Source: Rubritepida sp. (GTDB lineage: Bacteria; Pseudomonadota; Alphaproteobacteria; Acetobacterales; Acetobacteraceae). From it: 5,215 bases of DNA. The translations under genes were made by a program, and so were the position numbers. This document shows, piece by piece, positions 1-5,215 of the stretch (position 1 is the stretch's first letter; every line of letters begins with the position of its first letter). Location of the stretch: assembly GCA_022843345.1 (NCBI GenBank), contig JALHNW010000175.1:1-5215 (forward strand). Reading direction: 5' to 3'. A model generated the notes under the pieces. That model saw only the letters and a list, made by a program, of their open reading frames with translations, searched no databases and had not been told where the DNA came from.

Positions 1-221
1 AGGATCGCCTGCGCCTGCTGGGAGGCCGTCATCTCCTGCGAGCGCGTCGCCCCGGGGCGCGGCCGCGGCAGCTCGCCCAGGCTGGGCGGCATGGACAGCG
101 GCGCGCGCGTCGTCACCTGGAACTCGTCCGGCGCGTCGCGCGTCAGGCCCAGCGTGCGCGAGGTGTCCGGGCCGCAGGCGGCCAGCAGGAGCACGGGGAG
201 GAGGACGGCGGCAGGCTTCAT
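1..221 (-). CDS. DUF3035 / BamF-like outer-membrane lipoprotein (3' end outside window)
   Basis: Seen: an open frame from the ATG at 221 running off the window edge after 73 codons. Residues 1-16 form a lipoprotein signal peptide: Lys2, a hydrophobic run at about 4-15, and a lipobox L13-A14-A15-C16. Residue +2 after the cysteine is Gly rather than Asp, which favours outer-membrane sorting by Lol. The mature part begins with a Ser/Thr-rich linker, then a PDEF motif (31-34), a VTTRAPL segment, and a Pro-rich stretch (PPSLGELPRPRPG, 45-57). Known: this PDEF-V-APL-PP-LP-P-PG layout is typical of the DUF3035 family, described in alphaproteobacteria as BamF, a lipoprotein of the outer-membrane beta-barrel assembly (BAM) complex. 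The family and BAM assignment are from memory of the motif. The start is supported by a good Shine-Dalgarno and by a 4-base ATGA overlap with lspA. It is the third gene of the ileS operon. Confidence 0.8.
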   Translation of the reverse strand, partial: MKPAAVLLPVLLLAACGPDTSRTLGLTRDAPDEFQVTTRAPLSMPPSLGELPRPRPGATRSQEMTASQQAQAI

Positions 222-718
222 GGCGCTTCCTTGCGCTTTCCTTCGGGCCGAATCAAGGCATCGGCCACCAGCGCCAGCACGCCGAGCACGATGGCCGCGT
301 CGGCCACGTTGAACACGTACCAGGACCAGTCCCACGCCCAGGCATGCAGGAAATCCACCACCGCGCCGAAGCGGAAGCGGTCAATCACATTGCCCACCGC
401 CCCGCCGATCACCGCGCCCAGCGCCAGCGCCACCAGCCGCGTGTCCGCCCGCCACAGCCAGCGCAGCAGGAAGCCCGCCACCGCCATGGCCAGCACCGCG
501 AGGATGACGTGGTTCCACGCCCCGTCCCCGCTGAACAGCCCGAAGGTGACGCCGCGGTTCCACACCATCGTCAGGTCCAGCCCGACGGGGCCGAGTTCCA
601 GCAGCGGCACGCTGCGGACCTCCGGCAGCCGCACCACCTCCAGGATCCACCACTTGGACGCCTGGTCCGCCACCAGCAGCCCCAGCGCGAAGAGGAGGCC
701 CGCCGCGCGCAGGCTCAC
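218..718 (-). CDS. lspA: Lipoprotein signal peptidase (signal peptidase II, LspA)
   Basis: Integral inner-membrane aspartyl protease (family A8) that removes the signal peptide from diacylglyceryl-modified prolipoproteins, just before the lipobox cysteine. Seen: 166 aa, a normal LspA length, with four hydrophobic segments at about 5-25, 68-88, 94-112 and 137-156. Conserved family motifs are present in order: D18-Q-A-S-K22, W-N54-R-G-V-T-F-G-L, G-N110-V-I-D113-R, and F136-N-V-A-D140. D113 and D140 are the expected catalytic aspartates. The start is GTG at 718, giving MSLRAAG followed directly by the first membrane segment. The frame stays open upstream to 904, but that extension only re-reads the ileS 3' end and is not LspA-like. 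The GTG overlaps the ileS stop (GTGA) and the lspA stop overlaps the next gene's start (ATGA). I see no clear Shine-Dalgarno, so translation probably depends on coupling to ileS. Confidence 0.96.
   Translation of the reverse strand: MSLRAAGLLFALGLLVADQASKWWILEVVRLPEVRSVPLLELGPVGLDLTMVWNRGVTFGLFSGDGAWNHVILAVLAMAVAGFLLRWLWRADTRLVALALGAVIGGAVGNVIDRFRFGAVVDFLHAWAWDWSWYVFNVADAAIVLGVLALVADALIRPEGKRKEAP
226..232 (-). promoter_or_regulatory. Ribosome binding site of the BamF-like lipoprotein gene
   Basis: On the minus strand AAGGAAG lies just upstream of the ATG at 221; its AAGGA core ends 6 bases before the start codon. It sits inside the last codons of lspA. It is the clearest Shine-Dalgarno in the window and fixes the start of the lipoprotein gene, so that gene can initiate independently as well as by coupling to lspA. 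Confidence 0.7.
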
Positions 719-3504
719 GGCCGCACCACGGCTTCGCAGCGCAGGCACAGGCCATGGGCCGGCGAGACCTTGGGCAGCACCTTCCAGCAGCGTTCGCACT
801 TGGTGCCGGGGGCCATCTCGAAACCAACAATCGTCGTAGGTGCGATAACGGGCTCTGTCCGGCGGTTGAGACGAACGTGCGAAACAATGCAGACCTCTGC
901 CCACTCTTCCGCACTTAAGAGTGATTGCTCATCATCCATCAGTAACAGCGTTGGTGCAGCTTGCAGACTGGACCCGATGTTGCCGCTGCGGCGATGCACC
1001 TCCAGAACAGCAGTCACGTCGCCCCTTATGCTTCGCACCCGCGCCCACTTCGCCGCCAGCGCCTCGTCCTGCCATTCCGCGGGGATCGCCGGGAACAGCT
1101 CCAGGTGCACGCTCCGCGCCTCCTCGCCGAAGCGGGCGCGCCAGGCTTCCTCCGCCGTGAAGGGCAGCACGGGGGCCAGCCAGGTCGTCAGGCAGCGGTG
1201 CAGCTGGTCCAGCACCGTCCGCACCGCGCGGCGGCGCGGGCTGGAGGGCGCGTCGCAGTAGAGCGCGTCCTTGCGGATGTCGAACCAGAAGGCGCTGAGG
1301 TCGGTGGCGCAGAAATTGTGGATCTCCGGCACCACGCCCGACCAGTCGTGGCTCGCGACGGCGGCGCGGATGCGCGCATCCAGCTCGGCCAGGCGGTGCA
1401 GCACCCAGCGCTCCAGCTCCGGCATCTGGGCCACCGGCACGCGCTCCGCCTCGTCGAATCCGTGCAGCCCGCCCAGCACCCAGCGCAGCGAGTTGCGCAG
1501 CCGGCGGTACAGCTCCGCCTGCTGCTCCAGGATCGTCTTGCCGATCCGCAGATCCTCGTTGGTGTCGCTGTTCATCACCCACAGGCGCAGGATGTCAGCG
1601 CCGTATTTCTCGATCACCTCCTGCGGCGCGGTGACGTTGCCGAGCGACTTGCTCATCTTCCGCCCGCCCTCGTCCAGCACGAAGCCGTGCGTCAGCACCG
1701 CCTTGAACGGTGCCACGCCCCGCGTGCCCACCGCCTCCAGCAGCGAGGACTGGAACCAGCCGCGATGCTGGTCCGATCCTTCGAGGTAGAGGTCCGCCGG
1801 CCATGGCATCCCGCGCGCCTCCAGCACGAAGGCGTGGGTCGAGCCGCTTTCGAACCACACGTCCACGATGTCCCTCACCTGCTCGTAGTCGGCGGCGTCG
1901 CGGCCCTCGCCCAGGAAGCGCTGCGCCGCGCCCGGCCGGTACCAGGCATCCGCGCCCTCCTCGCGGAAGGCGTCCACGATGCGCGCCATCACGGTTTCGT
2001 CGCGCAGCACCTCGCCGCTCGCCTTCTCCACGAACACCGCGATCGGCACGCCCCAGGCGCGCTGGCGGCTGATGCACCAGTCGGGCCGCGTGGCGACCAT
2101 GCCGTTGATGCGGTTGCGCCCCGCCTCGGGGATGAAGCGCGTCTCCGCGATCGCCTGCATCGCCTTGGCGCGGATGCCGTGCGCGCCATCCATGGCGATG
2201 AACCATTGCGGCGTGGCGCGGAAGATCACCGGCTTCTTCGAGCGCCAGGAATGCGGGTAGCTGTGCGTCAGCGAGCCCTTGGCGGCCAGCGTGCCGGCCG
2301 CCTCGCAGGTGGCCCAGACCCGCTCATGCGCCTTGAAGACGTGCAGGCCGGCGAAGCCCGTCATCTTCGCGGCATAGGTGCCGTCGTCGTTCAGGCTCTC
2401 GATGGCCGGGATGCCGTGCGCGCGGCACAGGGCGAAGTCGTCCTCGCCATGGTCGGGCGCCATGTGGACGATGCCGGTGCCGGCATCCTCCGTCACGAAC
2501 TCGCCGGCCAGGACGGGGCGCAGCGTGTCGTAGAGGTCGCCCTCGGGAAACTGGCCCGCGAAGGGGTGGCGCGTGGCGGCCCCCACCAGCTCCGCGCCCT
2601 TCAGCACGCGCACGACGTGGTGCGCGCCCAGGCCGGTCTGCGCCGCGAAGTCGGGCAGCAGCTTCAGCGCCACCACCAGCGCCTCGCCCGCCCGGAACAG
2701 GCCGTGGGTGTCGTTGACGTGGACCAGCGCGTAGTCCAGCTCCGGGTTCACCGCCAAGGCGCGGTTGGCCGGGATGGTCCAGGGCGTCGTCGTCCAGATC
2801 ACCAGCGAGGCACCCGCCAGCGCGCCTTCCGCCACGCGGAAGCGCGCCCACAAGGTGGGCGAGACGTGGTCGTGGTACTCGATCTCCGCCTCGGCCAGGG
2901 CGGTCTTCTCCACCGGGCTCCACATCACCGGGCGCAGGCCGCGGTACAGCGCGCCGTTCAGCAGGAAGCGGCCGATCTCCGCCGCGATCACCGCCTCGGA
3001 GGGGAAGTCCATGGTGGCGTAGCGCGCGGCGAAGTCGCCCTCCACGCCCAGGCGGCGGAACTCCTTCGCCTGGAAGTCCAGCCACTTCTGGGCGTAGGCG
3101 CGGCACTCGGCGCGGAACTCCAGCACCGGCACCGCATCCTTGCTGGTCTTGCGGGCGCGGTACTCCTCCTCGACCTTCCACTCGATCGGCAGGCCGTGGC
3201 AGTCCCAGCCGGGGATGTAGTGCGCGTCGAAGCCGGCCATCTGCGCGGCGCGGTTGATCACGTCCTTCAGGATCTTGTTCAGCGCGTGGCCAATGTGCAG
3301 CGGGCCGTTGGCGTAGGGCGGGCCGTCATGCAGCACGAAGGGCGGGCGGCCCTTGGCCTGCGCGCGCAGCGCCGCACCCAGCCCCTCGGCATCCCAGCGC
3401 GCCAGGGTGGCGGGCTCGCGCTTCGCCAGCTCGGCGCGCAGCGGAAACGGCGTCTTGGGCAGGAAGACCGTGGGCCGGTAGTCCCGGGCGGGCATGTCGT
3501 TCAT
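715..3504 (-). CDS. ileS: Isoleucine--tRNA ligase (IleRS)
   Basis: Cytoplasmic class Ia aminoacyl-tRNA synthetase charging tRNA-Ile, with editing of misactivated valine. Seen, 929 aa in expected order: N-terminal region with [16 protein letters not shown] (62-77; HIGH at 70-73), [10 protein letters not shown] (99-108), CP1 editing domain with [10 protein letters not shown] (238-247) and [16 protein letters not shown] (342-357), [14 protein letters not shown] (475-488), KMSKS (616-620), then a helical anticodon-binding domain (about 640-800). The C-terminus is a zinc ribbon, C903-x2-C906 and C920-x2-C923. This is the full-length, zinc-containing proteobacterial type, with no catalytic or editing motif missing. 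The start at 3504 precedes the conserved [14 protein letters not shown] at 3495 (residue 4) is an alternative, and neither has a strong Shine-Dalgarno. It is first in an operon with lspA and the lipoprotein gene. Residues about 849-895 are encoded by markedly AT-richer DNA with atypical codons (separate entry). Confidence 0.98.
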   Translation of the reverse strand: MNDMPARDYRPTVFLPKTPFPLRAELAKREPATLARWDAEGLGAALRAQAKGRPPFVLHDGPPYANGPLHIGHALNKILKDVINRAAQMAGFDAHYIPGWDCHGLPIEWKVEEEYRARKTSKDAVPVLEFRAECRAYAQKWLDFQAKEFRRLGVEGDFAARYATMDFPSEAVIAAEIGRFLLNGALYRGLRPVMWSPVEKTALAEAEIEYHDHVSPTLWARFRVAEGALAGASLVIWTTTPWTIPANRALAVNPELDYALVHVNDTHGLFRAGEALVVALKLLPDFAAQTGLGAHHVVRVLKGAELVGAATRHPFAGQFPEGDLYDTLRPVLAGEFVTEDAGTGIVHMAPDHGEDDFALCRAHGIPAIESLNDDGTYAAKMTGFAGLHVFKAHERVWATCEAAGTLAAKGSLTHSYPHSWRSKKPVIFRATPQWFIAMDGAHGIRAKAMQAIAETRFIPEAGRNRINGMVATRPDWCISRQRAWGVPIAVFVEKASGEVLRDETVMARIVDAFREEGADAWYRPGAAQRFLGEGRDAADYEQVRDIVDVWFESGSTHAFVLEARGMPWPADLYLEGSDQHRGWFQSSLLEAVGTRGVAPFKAVLTHGFVLDEGGRKMSKSLGNVTAPQEVIEKYGADILRLWVMNSDTNEDLRIGKTILEQQAELYRRLRNSLRWVLGGLHGFDEAERVPVAQMPELERWVLHRLAELDARIRAAVASHDWSGVVPEIHNFCATDLSAFWFDIRKDALYCDAPSSPRRRAVRTVLDQLHRCLTTWLAPVLPFTAEEAWRARFGEEARSVHLELFPAIPAEWQDEALAAKWARVRSIRGDVTAVLEVHRRSGNIGSSLQAAPTLLLMDDEQSLLSAEEWAEVCIVSHVRLNRRTEPVIAPTTIVGFEMAPGTKCERCWKVLPKVSPAHGLCLRCEAVVRP
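821..960 (-). other. AT-richer, codon-atypical patch inside the 3' end of ileS
   Basis: Counting by hand, 821-960 is about 53% GC (901-960 exactly 50%), against about 68% for 781-820, 72% for 1021-1080 and 77% for 1081-1140; 961-1020 is intermediate at 62%. In the ileS frame the patch uses codons avoided nearby: TTA twice, and CAA, TCA, AGT, GCA, CCA and several GTT/ATT. The frame is intact and the protein remains IleRS-like: the preceding IGSSLQA segment and the following zinc ribbon are both in register. It encodes the poorly conserved segment between the anticodon-binding domain and the zinc ribbon. Possible explanations are a recombination patch from a lower-GC relative, or selection for an embedded signal such as an internal promoter for lspA. 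I found no convincing promoter in it. Confidence 0.75.
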
Positions 3505-3566
3505 CGGATGGGGTGCGTCCGTGTGGCCGCGCGCGGCGCGGCGGGTGGCATGGGCGAGGGGCGTCG

Positions 3567-3599
3567 TTCCCGGCCCTCAGGCGAGGACCGGGCCGGGAA
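3567..3599 (-). promoter_or_regulatory. Perfect 10-bp hairpin in the presumed ileS 5' leader
   Basis: TTCCCGGCCC (3567-3576) is exactly complementary to GGGCCGGGAA (3590-3599), with a 13-base loop. It lies 62 bases before the ileS start codon and just downstream of the proposed ileS promoter, so it would be transcribed in the leader. A smaller alternative pairing (CCTC 3575-3578 with GAGG 3583-3586) is mutually exclusive with it. There is no T-run on either strand, so it is not a standard intrinsic terminator. A role in attenuation, RNA stability or protein binding is speculative. Confidence 0.5.
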
Positions 3600-3630
3600 T
3601 TCGGTGCTGGGGGCCCAGGCGCATGCGGGA

Positions 3631-3661
3631 AGGATATGCGGAGCGGCGGCGGTGCGGTCAA
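3631..3661 (-). promoter_or_regulatory. Candidate sigma-70 promoter of the ileS-lspA operon
   Basis: On the minus strand TTGACC (3661-3656) matches the -35 consensus at five of six bases. It is followed after 17-19 bases by CATATCCT (3638-3631), the only A/T-rich spot nearby; TATCCT within it matches TATAAT at four of six. The implied start near 3624 gives a leader of about 120 bases before the ileS ATG. The -35 is good and the -10 weak, so this is a plausible prediction only. Confidence 0.45.
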
Positions 3662-3670
3662 GCGAGGCGC

Positions 3671-3762
3671 TGCCACCGCGCCCGCCCGCCGGGCGTTGCG
3701 CCCGCAAGGCCTGCCACGATCCGTTCACCGCATGGCCCAGCATTGCCACAATCGCCTGCCAC
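3671..3762 (+). promoter_or_regulatory. Cluster of TGCCAC hexamers upstream of chvI (candidate regulator sites)
   Basis: TGCCAC occurs at 3671-3676, 3712-3717, 3744-3749 and 3757-3762, and once more inverted (GTGGCA) at 3545-3550. That is five copies in the 288-bp intergenic region. By eye I find only isolated copies in the rest of the window (near 1712 and, inverted, near 3197, both in ileS). The last two are 13 bp apart and overlap or follow the candidate chvI -10. OmpR-family regulators commonly bind tandem direct repeats, so autoregulation by ChvI is possible. I do not know of TGCCAC as an established ChvI site. Confidence 0.4.
3724..3752 (+). promoter_or_regulatory. Candidate promoter of chvI
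   Basis: TTCACC (3724-3729), a 17-base spacer, then CACAAT (3747-3752). Each hexamer matches the sigma-70 consensus at four of six positions with optimal spacing. The implied transcript starts near 3759, giving a leader of about 34 bases before the ATG at 3793. The -10 overlaps one TGCCAC copy and the next copy lies at the start point, so a regulator bound there would affect initiation. The prediction is weak because both elements are degenerate. Confidence 0.35.
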
Positions 3763-3792
3763 ATTGCGCCAGCCGCAACCCGGACGCCCGAC

Positions 3793-4494
3793 ATGCCCCA
3801 GACCATCGCCCTCGTGGATGACGACCGCAACATCCTCACCTCCGTCTCCATGACGCTGGAGCAGGAGGGCTACCTGGTCCGCACCTACACGGACGGGGAA
3901 AGCGCGCTCCAGGGCCTGATGAGCAAGCCCGCCGACCTCGCCGTGCTCGACGTGAAGATGCCGCGCATGGACGGCATGGAGCTGCTCCAGCGGCTGCGCG
4001 CGCGCTCGGCCATGCCGGTGATCTTTCTCACCAGCAAGGACGAGGAGGTGGACGAGGTGATGGGCCTGCGCCTGGGCGCGGACGACTACATCACCAAGCC
4101 CTTCTCCCAGCGCCTGCTGCTGGAGCGCATCCGCGCCCTGCTGCGCCGCAACGAGGCGACGCGGGCCGAGGCGTCGGGCGCCATTCCCGGCGGGCTGCTG
4201 GTGCGCGGCGACCTGGTGCTGGACGAGACCAAGCACTCCTGCACCTGGAAGGGCAAGCCGGTGCAGCTCACCGTCACCGAGTTCTTGCTGGTGAAGACCC
4301 TGGCCCTGCGCCCCGGCCTGGTGAAGAACCGCGACCAGCTGATCGACAGCGCCTATGGCGAGAACATCTACGTGGACGACCGCACGATCGACAGCCACGT
4401 GAAGCGGGTGCGCAAGAAGTTCCGCGCCACCGACGAGGAATTCGCGCAGATCGAGACGCTCTACGGCATCGGCTACCGCTACAAGGAGCAATGA
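3793..4494 (+). CDS. chvI: ChvI-type two-component response regulator (OmpR/PhoB family)
   Basis: Cytoplasmic DNA-binding regulator that in other alphaproteobacteria is phosphorylated by the sensor kinase ChvG (ExoS, BvrS) and controls envelope, acid-stress and host-association genes. Seen, 233 aa: receiver domain at about 1-120 with acidic D9-D10-D11, phosphoacceptor D53 ([11 protein letters not shown]), T80 (FLTSK) and K102 (TKPF); then a winged-helix domain at about 135-231 with the [17 protein letters not shown] stretch, [18 protein letters not shown] recognition region and the ending [13 protein letters not shown]. The opening [16 protein letters not shown] and this C-terminus are hallmarks of ChvI rather than generic OmpR proteins. 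All phosphorylation residues are present. The start at 3793 gives the usual [11 protein letters not shown]; the frame is open far upstream, but that is antisense to ileS. The Shine-Dalgarno is weak (GGA 8 bases before the ATG). It is divergent from ileS, and no chvG follows. Confidence 0.93.
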   Translation: MPQTIALVDDDRNILTSVSMTLEQEGYLVRTYTDGESALQGLMSKPADLAVLDVKMPRMDGMELLQRLRARSAMPVIFLTSKDEEVDEVMGLRLGADDYITKPFSQRLLLERIRALLRRNEATRAEASGAIPGGLLVRGDLVLDETKHSCTWKGKPVQLTVTEFLLVKTLALRPGLVKNRDQLIDSAYGENIYVDDRTIDSHVKRVRKKFRATDEEFAQIETLYGIGYRYKEQ

Positions 4495-4504
4495 CCCCAC
4501 GCCA

Positions 4505-4536
4505 CTTTCCCGCCGGCGCTTCGCTTGGCGGGAAAG
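4505..4536 (+). terminator. Hairpin downstream of chvI, candidate terminator
   Basis: CTTTCCCGCC (4505-4514) pairs perfectly with GGCGGGAAAG (4527-4536). The 12-base loop can fold further through GCG (4516-4518) with CGC (4522-4524). It begins 10 bases after the chvI stop, the right place for transcription termination or 3'-end protection. There is no T-run after the stem, so if it terminates it is not a classic intrinsic terminator. It could also be one arm of a repeat element. Confidence 0.5.
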
Positions 4537-4540
4537 CGCC

Positions 4541-4594
4541 GCGGGGGCCCCGGGTGTCCCCACCACGTCGCTGCGCGACGCGGCGGGGGCCCCG
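4541..4594. repeat. Exact 12-base direct repeat flanking a small hairpin
   Basis: GCGGGGGCCCCG occurs at 4541-4552 and again at 4583-4594, 42 bases apart. Each copy contains a GGGGCCCC palindrome. Between them lies a 6-bp stem with a 3-base loop (4566-4580). Because it adjoins the 4505-4536 hairpin, the whole block may belong to a dispersed palindromic repeat. That cannot be decided from one copy. Confidence 0.55.
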
Positions 4595-4679
4595 CTCGCA
4601 GGTGCGCGGGCGGCGTTTCGCGCGCCTGATCCTGGATGCGGCCACGCGGCTTCGCGCGTGCCGGGCCGGCACCATCCTG

Positions 4680-4721
4680 CCGGTCCGTCTCCGCGCCAGG
4701 GCGAAGTCCCGGCGCGACCGG
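4680..4721 (-). terminator. Nested stem-loop, possible terminator of the NTF2-like gene
   Basis: CCGGTC (4680-4685) pairs with GACCGG (4716-4721), GCGCC (4693-4697) with GGCGC (4711-4715) and GGG (4699-4701) with CCC (4708-4710). That is 14 pairs in one nested stem with a 7-base bulge on one side and a 6-base loop. It lies 32 bases beyond the stop codon of the minus-strand gene. Position suggests termination or 3'-end protection for that gene. No T-run is present. Confidence 0.35.
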
Positions 4722-4753
4722 AGGGCGCGGGCCGTCGTTGGCGGGTGGCGCGG

Positions 4754-5215
4754 CTACATCGCCTTGATGGGGCGCTGCGCGTGGCTGTCCGCCGGCACGC
4801 CGCGGGCGAGCGACATGTGGGAATGCACCGCCACCCAGGCCTCGCCGCCCTCGGCGTTCGGCACCAGCGCCAGCGTCGTGCGGCCGGGGCGGGGGAAGGG
4901 GGTGCCGTCGGGGTGGTAGCCCGTGCTCTCGAAGGGCGCGATCGCCACGGCCAGGGTGCCGTCGGCGCTGGCCAGCACGCGGGCCTCCTCCAGCCGGAAG
5001 CGGAAGCCGCTGGTGCGCGGCCAGACGCTGTCCCATTGCCGGTCCCGGAACGGCTCCAGCCCCTCCACCACCGCCTGCACCGTGCCGAAGGCCAGGATGC
5101 GCGGGTGCCAGAACGGGTAGGCGGCGCGGTAGTCCACCTCGCGCACGCAGGCGCTGAAGCGGTCCAGCCAGTCCAGGATGGCGGCGCGGACCGGCGCGGG
5201 GGCCTCGGGCAGGGG
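4754..5215 (-). CDS. NTF2-like / SnoaL-like domain protein, N-terminus beyond window
   Basis: Seen: 153 codons open from the window edge to the TAG at 4756-4754. Numbering from the first visible residue, the features are an N-terminal helix with W16-L-D-R-F and VREVDYRAAYPFWHP (24-38), AFGTV (42-46), QWDSVWPRTSGFRF (60-73), a strand-rich second half with STGYHPDGTPFPRPGRTT (97-114), and AVHSHMSLARGVP (129-141). Known: these blocks are typical of a proteobacterial group of cone-shaped alpha+beta barrel proteins annotated as nuclear transport factor 2 family or SnoaL-like. The family includes enzymes and ligand-binding proteins, and this group has no established function that I know of. No signal peptide or membrane segment is visible. 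A GTG at 5146 could be read as a start, but conserved-looking residues continue upstream, so the true start is probably just outside the window. It converges with chvI. Confidence 0.82.
   Translation of the reverse strand, partial: PLPEAPAPVRAAILDWLDRFSACVREVDYRAAYPFWHPRILAFGTVQAVVEGLEPFRDRQWDSVWPRTSGFRFRLEEARVLASADGTLAVAIAPFESTGYHPDGTPFPRPGRTTLALVPNAEGGEAWVAVHSHMSLARGVPADSHAQRPIKAM

Larger units (their letters stand above)
4495..4753. other. Hairpin-rich non-coding region between convergent genes
   Basis: These 259 bases separate chvI from the convergent NTF2-like gene. I see no gene: open frames here give Arg/Pro/Ala-rich translations without recognisable motifs. The region is packed with inverted repeats: 4505-4536 (10 bp), 4566-4580 (CGTCGC/GCGACG), 4643-4660 (CACGCG/CGCGTG), 4658-4672 (GTGCCG/CGGCAC, exclusive with the previous one) and 4680-4721 (nested). 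It also holds an exact 12-base direct repeat. Such DNA may be transcription stops for the two facing genes or part of a dispersed intergenic repeat family; at this GC content some short inverted repeats are expected by chance. Confidence 0.6.

Noticed and set aside
218..904. A longer LspA starting at the ATG at 904
   Set aside because: The extra 62 residues overlap the ileS 3' end in another frame and show no LspA features. The GTG at 718 gives the normal length and the GTGA overlap.
231..1261. Overlapping plus-strand frames opposite lspA and the ileS 3' end
   Set aside because: They are antisense to two well-supported genes and their translations are low-complexity.
3526..3537. Perfect 12-bp palindrome GCCGCGCGCGGC near the ileS start
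   Set aside because: It is composed only of G and C in a very GC-rich region, so it is easily expected by chance; no partner site was seen.
3505..3630. T-box riboswitch in the ileS leader
   Set aside because: I see no T-box core sequence or specifier loop layout, and T-boxes are not expected in proteobacterial ileS leaders.
961..4494. A continuous plus-strand open frame of 1177 codons ending at the chvI stop
   Set aside because: Its first 940 or so codons are antisense to ileS and read as His/Arg/Ala/Leu-rich sequence without domains, a known effect of high third-position GC. Only the last 233 codons, from the ATG at 3793, are a real gene.
3658..4566. A 302-codon minus-strand frame opposite chvI
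   Set aside because: It is a mirror of chvI codons (Val/Leu/Gln/His-rich), has no recognisable domain, and chvI is unambiguous on the other strand.
4491..4919. A 142-codon plus-strand frame whose ATG overlaps the chvI stop
   Set aside because: The translation is Arg/Pro/Gly-rich with no motif, its first half covers the hairpin-rich region and its second half is antisense to the NTF2-like gene.
1..5215. tRNA or rRNA genes, CRISPR arrays, insertion sequences, toxin-antitoxin or defence genes
   Set aside because: Reading both strands I found no tRNA-like fold, spaced repeat array, transposase motif or terminal inverted repeats, and nearly all of the window is covered by recognisable genes.

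Overview
The window is very GC-rich (roughly 70% by eye) with strong GC bias at third codon positions. Gene content points to an alphaproteobacterium, most likely Acetobacteraceae (Roseomonas-like). The main pointers are a ChvI-type response regulator, which is essentially alphaproteobacterial, and an ileS-lspA pair followed by a DUF3035/BamF-like lipoprotein. The family-level placement is inference from sequence style, not from a search.

Layout. Positions 3504 down to 1 (minus strand) hold a tightly packed operon: ileS (isoleucyl-tRNA synthetase, complete, 929 aa), lspA (signal peptidase II, complete, 166 aa) and the start of a DUF3035/BamF-like outer-membrane lipoprotein (73 codons in the window). 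Both junctions are 4-base stop/start overlaps (GTGA, then ATGA), so the genes are probably translationally coupled. LspA is the enzyme expected to mature the lipoprotein encoded right after it. Positions 3505-3792 are a divergent regulatory region with a plausible promoter on each strand, a perfect 10-bp hairpin in the presumed ileS leader, and an unusual cluster of the hexamer TGCCAC. Positions 3793-4494 (plus strand) encode a complete 233-aa OmpR-family response regulator closely resembling ChvI. Positions 4495-4753 hold no convincing gene but are dense in inverted repeats and one exact 12-bp direct repeat. Positions 5215 down to 4754 (minus strand) hold most of an NTF2/SnoaL-like fold protein of unknown function whose N-terminus lies beyond the window.

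The genes are mostly housekeeping: translation, lipoprotein maturation and outer-membrane assembly on one side, an envelope-stress type regulator on the other. I do not see an obviously new biological system. The observations most worth a second look are a sharply AT-richer, codon-atypical patch inside the 3' end of ileS, the TGCCAC cluster in front of chvI, and the absence of the usual chvG sensor kinase gene after chvI.
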